64,000 nt of DNA, taken from contig BAAHQB010000003.1 of the NCBI GenBank assembly GCA_054601695.1, forward strand, positions 1,488,001-1,552,000, written 5' to 3'. Below the pieces are notes generated by a model, which worked only from the letters and a program-made list of their open reading frames with translations, was not told where the DNA came from and ran no database searches. This stretch comes from Amorphochlora amoebiformis. Its lineage: Eukaryota > Cercozoa > Chlorarachniophyceae. This document shows positions 52,943 through 64,000 of the stretch, in pieces. Position 1 is the stretch's first letter. Each line of letters begins with the position of its first letter. The position numbers and the translations under genes were made by a program.

Positions 52943-53149
52943 AAGAGAGAGAGAAAAAGAAAGAGACAGAGAAATAGAGAAAAGAGAATAAATAGGTGTG
53001 ATACCTGAGGCCAGGATTCAATAGCTGATGAATATCTCTCTGTTTGAAACGAAAGCTCGGACGTGGTTTTAGTATCCGTGTTCGAGTGTCCATGATCGGT
53101 ACTACTTGGTGTGGTTTGAACGTATATATATTTCATTTAGGCATATATA

Positions 53150-53199
<50 letters not shown>

Positions 53200-53282
53200 T
53201 ATATATAATGTACTATATATACATAATAAAAATAGTTTGCATGTATGTAAACATGATTTTACCGTCAATGACTTTATATATT

Positions 53283-53381
<99 letters not shown>

Positions 53382-53382
53382 A

Positions 53383-53422
<40 letters not shown>

Positions 53423-53427
53423 CTATA

Positions 53428-53505
<78 letters not shown>

Positions 53506-53528
53506 ATATTATATATACATATTATATC

Positions 53529-53579
<51 letters not shown>

Positions 53580-53695
53580 ATACATATACATATATATAAA
53601 TATATAATATACATAAATGTAATATAAATATATTTATATATATATATATATTTTATATTATATATTTATATATATATATATGTATATATATATAC

Positions 53696-53788
<93 letters not shown>

Positions 53789-53810
53789 GTATGTATGTAA
53801 TATACCTTTC

Positions 53811-53886
<76 letters not shown>

Positions 53887-54605
53887 CACTGTATTATATG
53901 TGGGCATATATCTTACAAATACATATATATATATATTATATATATATATACATAAATATATATATATATTCTCACGTGAACCACACAGCCTGAAGGATCG
54001 GCCTATGCAAAATGCGCAACCCCTCAAGATCCCTCTCGACCTATAAACGCAGTACATATATACATACAACCAATCAGCTCTAACTGTGTTTATCCGAGAT
54101 ATTATCCGAAACGACGGCGAGGAGCATTATCTCAGACGACGGTGAGAAGTATTTGAAAAGAAAAACAAAATAAGTAGGGAATGTAATATTCAATAAGTAT
54201 CGTCAGGTTCGGGATGAAAGACTTAAGAGGGCCGCGTGAGTATAAATAATCACATGTACATGTATGTACATATACGTGATAGCTTATACAATATTATTGT
54301 ACGTTCAATATATACGTATTATTCATATTCCAACACATGTTGGTGTGAGAAATATAACAGATAAGACGGAGGAGAACCTGATTGTGTTAAATAGCCGAGT
54401 GATCGTGCACACACGGAGTTGAGGAGACAGAGAAAGAAAGACACCGATAACGGACAGAGGGAGAGGTTGAAGATAGCATAGGAGCGAGAAAAGAAAGATG
54501 GAAAGAGTTCAAGAGGTTTCAAGATACTCCCCAAGCTGCACGTGAAAGGGGCAATCATACCACCGCGCGCACTCGAACCTCCTTGGGAATCACTTCAGTG
54601 GCCAT
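52723..54605 (-). CDS. small unrecognised protein, four exons
   Basis: Exons, right to left: 54579-54605 (MATEVIPKE, with A at -3), 53976-54040, 53005-53104, 52723-52767 (237 nt, 78 residues plus stop), all in phase. The second exon, [20 protein letters not shown], has a TATAG acceptor and GTGAGA donor. The third is polar: [19 protein letters not shown], then [13 protein letters not shown]. The last reads [14 protein letters not shown] then stop, and is built of three diverged 20-bp GGTCAACAG units. The last intron is mostly sense-strand CT. No family recognised; the first and last exons are the weaker ones. Confidence 0.5.
52800..52985. repeat. (GA)n tract, CT on the sense strand
   Basis: It fills the intron between exons 53005-53104 and 52723-52767 of the minus-strand gene. 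Confidence 0.93.
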
Positions 54606-55920
54606 TGTCGGCAGCCCAAGTTTTGGCCTCCGTCGCTTACTGGTCAAAAGGGGAATGTAAAAGGGAGTGGAAATACGGGGCATCGGAAGAAAGGGGGGGG
54701 GGAGAGAAAAAGGGCAGACCTTTCTCGCTTGTTTCGACTGTGGTTGGAATGGAGGATGGATATATCTTGTTTTTAGATATGATGATATCAATATTAGAGA
54801 GAATTGAAACTCTTAACTTTTCGGCAATGCTGCTCACGACGCCAAGCGGGCGCGAAGGCTTCTCCCTCCCCCCCAGGGAGATTCTAAGGGGATAATATTT
54901 ATAGCACTTTCCATCAACGAGTCTTAGATGGTTGTGTGAGGCAAATAGTCGAGAAATATCAAGGGGGGATAGGTTTGAGAGCGCTTTGTGGCAGATTTAT
55001 TGTCGATGGGGCCAAAATAGGGTTTAGGGATTTTGGGCTGCAATATTCGTCCTATCCCTATGTCTTTAAAGGTTTGTGACCTTGAAATACCTGTCTTAAA
55101 TAGTTCTCGATTTCGACGGTCCCAATGTCAAGATTTAAAATTTTCATTGATTTTCGAATTTGGGATTGCCAATCCACGAGATCTATTGTCTAGATTGTAC
55201 ACTGTTCGCAAGTGCAAGCCTTGTAGGCATGTTCTATCCAGGTTTGTGAGCGGTAGAGACCAGCCTTGCCTAGTTTAGTATCAATATACTAGTAAGTATA
55301 GATGAGTATTAGTCTAGAAAAACTAGTAAGTTTAAATCAATCATCGTGTTAATACTAGTCTCTAAGGCTATCATGATAGGAGCATATAGTATAGAGTATA
55401 TAGAGAATACCTAGAATCTAGAGATTATATATATGCATGGGGAGCTAGTCTCTAGAATTCGAACAAACATAAGGAAATTTCTAGAAATTCATTTCGTAAC
55501 TCGAATCGTAAGCGCGCATTAATTGTTATTATTGTTAAACGTTAATAAATCTAATGATATGCAAGGTCACTACGTTATTTCGACGTGCCTAGCTATAGAT
55601 TTCCACGTGCAACTTCCAGTTTTCTGATAATGAGAACCTTGGGTCCAGTTGCTAGAAGCCTAGGACAACATCTAGCATATTGAGCGTCCACGTACGGCGT
55701 TTCAGTCGTGACGTCTCGAAATGAGATTTCAAGTGCTTGGAGAGTGCTTGGTCTCAGTGAATATTGAAGTCTTTAGTTTCGACTGGTTTTGCAATTCCCT
55801 GTGTATGAATGAGAGCGTAAACATATATATACACAAACGCACCGCACATACACATATATATATATGTATGTATGTATATTTATATATGTATATGTATATA
55901 TGTATATATATATATGTATA

Positions 55921-55984
<64 letters not shown>

Positions 55985-56178
55985 TTATATATATCCTTAT
56001 ATATATACATATATTTATTTCTTACATTGAAAGATAGGCAGAGATATTTTAGACATATACTTTAAACACATCTATTCCTTTAACATACACAAACATATAT
56101 ATATTTCTATACTTAAATATATATTTATATATACACACACATATATATATAAATATATATATATAATATAAGTTTCTA
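54606..56178. other. intergenic region
   Basis: Complex sequence with no supported exon. A 117-codon plus-strand frame at 54542-54895 overlaps the first exon of the minus-strand gene and has a G8 run and Pro/Gly-rich text; judged non-coding. ACTAGT/CTAG motifs recur at 55287-55480, upstream of the alpha-SNAP stop in plus-strand order. (TA)n resumes at 55855. Confidence 0.55.
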
Positions 56179-63878
<7,700 letters not shown>

Positions 63879-64000
63879 CTACATTACGCTTATATTAGTG
63901 CTACAATTAGGGTTAGATTAGTGCTGCAATCCGGGTTTAAAATTAGTGCTTCAATTAGGGTTAGGTTAATGCTACAATTAAGGTCGGATTATGCCACAGT
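63879..64000. repeat. ATTAGTGCTACAATTAGGG units at window end
   Basis: Four diverged units combining ATTAGTGCTACAATT with AGGGTTAG sit just upstream (sense direction) of the acceptor of exon 63848-63878. Confidence 0.8.

Noticed and set aside
54542-54895. 117-codon plus-strand frame
   Set aside because: No family signature, a homopolymer-coded Gly run, and overlap with a minus-strand start exon.

Overview
The window looks like nuclear DNA of a unicellular eukaryote. Short, well-formed protein-coding exons (31-200 nt, GT-AG edges, compatible phases) float in a sea of (TA)n, (CT)n/(GA)n and degenerate TTAGGG/CCCTAA repeats. Nothing bacterial, viral or organellar was seen. The gene set (a slime-mould cAMP-receptor-like GPCR, an EF-hand protein, a cNMP-domain K+ channel, an alpha-SNAP) fits a protist, but the lineage cannot be fixed from the sequence. 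All gene models below were assembled by eye from exon translation, splice edges and phase. Almost every long open frame that is a run of Y/I or S/L (or R/E) residues is a translated microsatellite.

Layout: 625-8773 (+) seven-helix receptor, 15 exons, 5' end not found. 8774-10462 convergent intergenic DNA rich in CTAG. 10463-16384 (-) EF-hand protein with an AIF1-like C-terminal part, 19 exons. 17218-18997 (+) likely uracil-DNA glycosylase fragment, followed by seven copies of an exon-like 43-bp unit. 22696-24396 (-) two exons of an unrecognised gene whose intron holds 1.2 kb of telomere-like repeat. 25700-32393 (-) eight-exon gene for a Cys/His protein with a DIA-type tetrapeptide repeat. 32671-33015 (+) small two-exon candidate. 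33222-44010 (+) 740-residue voltage-gated K+ channel with a cyclic-nucleotide-binding-like domain, 15 exons. 46940-49537 (-) small five-exon gene. 52723-54605 (-) small four-exon gene. 56179-63878 and beyond (-) alpha-SNAP, running off the right edge.

The genes are not an obvious pathway. The receptor, the EF-hand protein and the channel are signalling parts; alpha-SNAP is membrane-fusion machinery; the glycosylase is DNA repair. Orientation is mixed, with several convergent and divergent pairs.

The most striking feature is not a gene. In at least six genes, pieces of exons together with one splice site have been copied into the neighbouring intron, separated by (TA)n, up to 12 times, in states ranging from intact to decayed. 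In addition, telomere-like tracts inside introns are polarised: CCCTAA reads on the sense strand just upstream of 3' splice sites, TTAGGG near 5' splice sites, in nearly all cases examined. Both patterns are described under findings.
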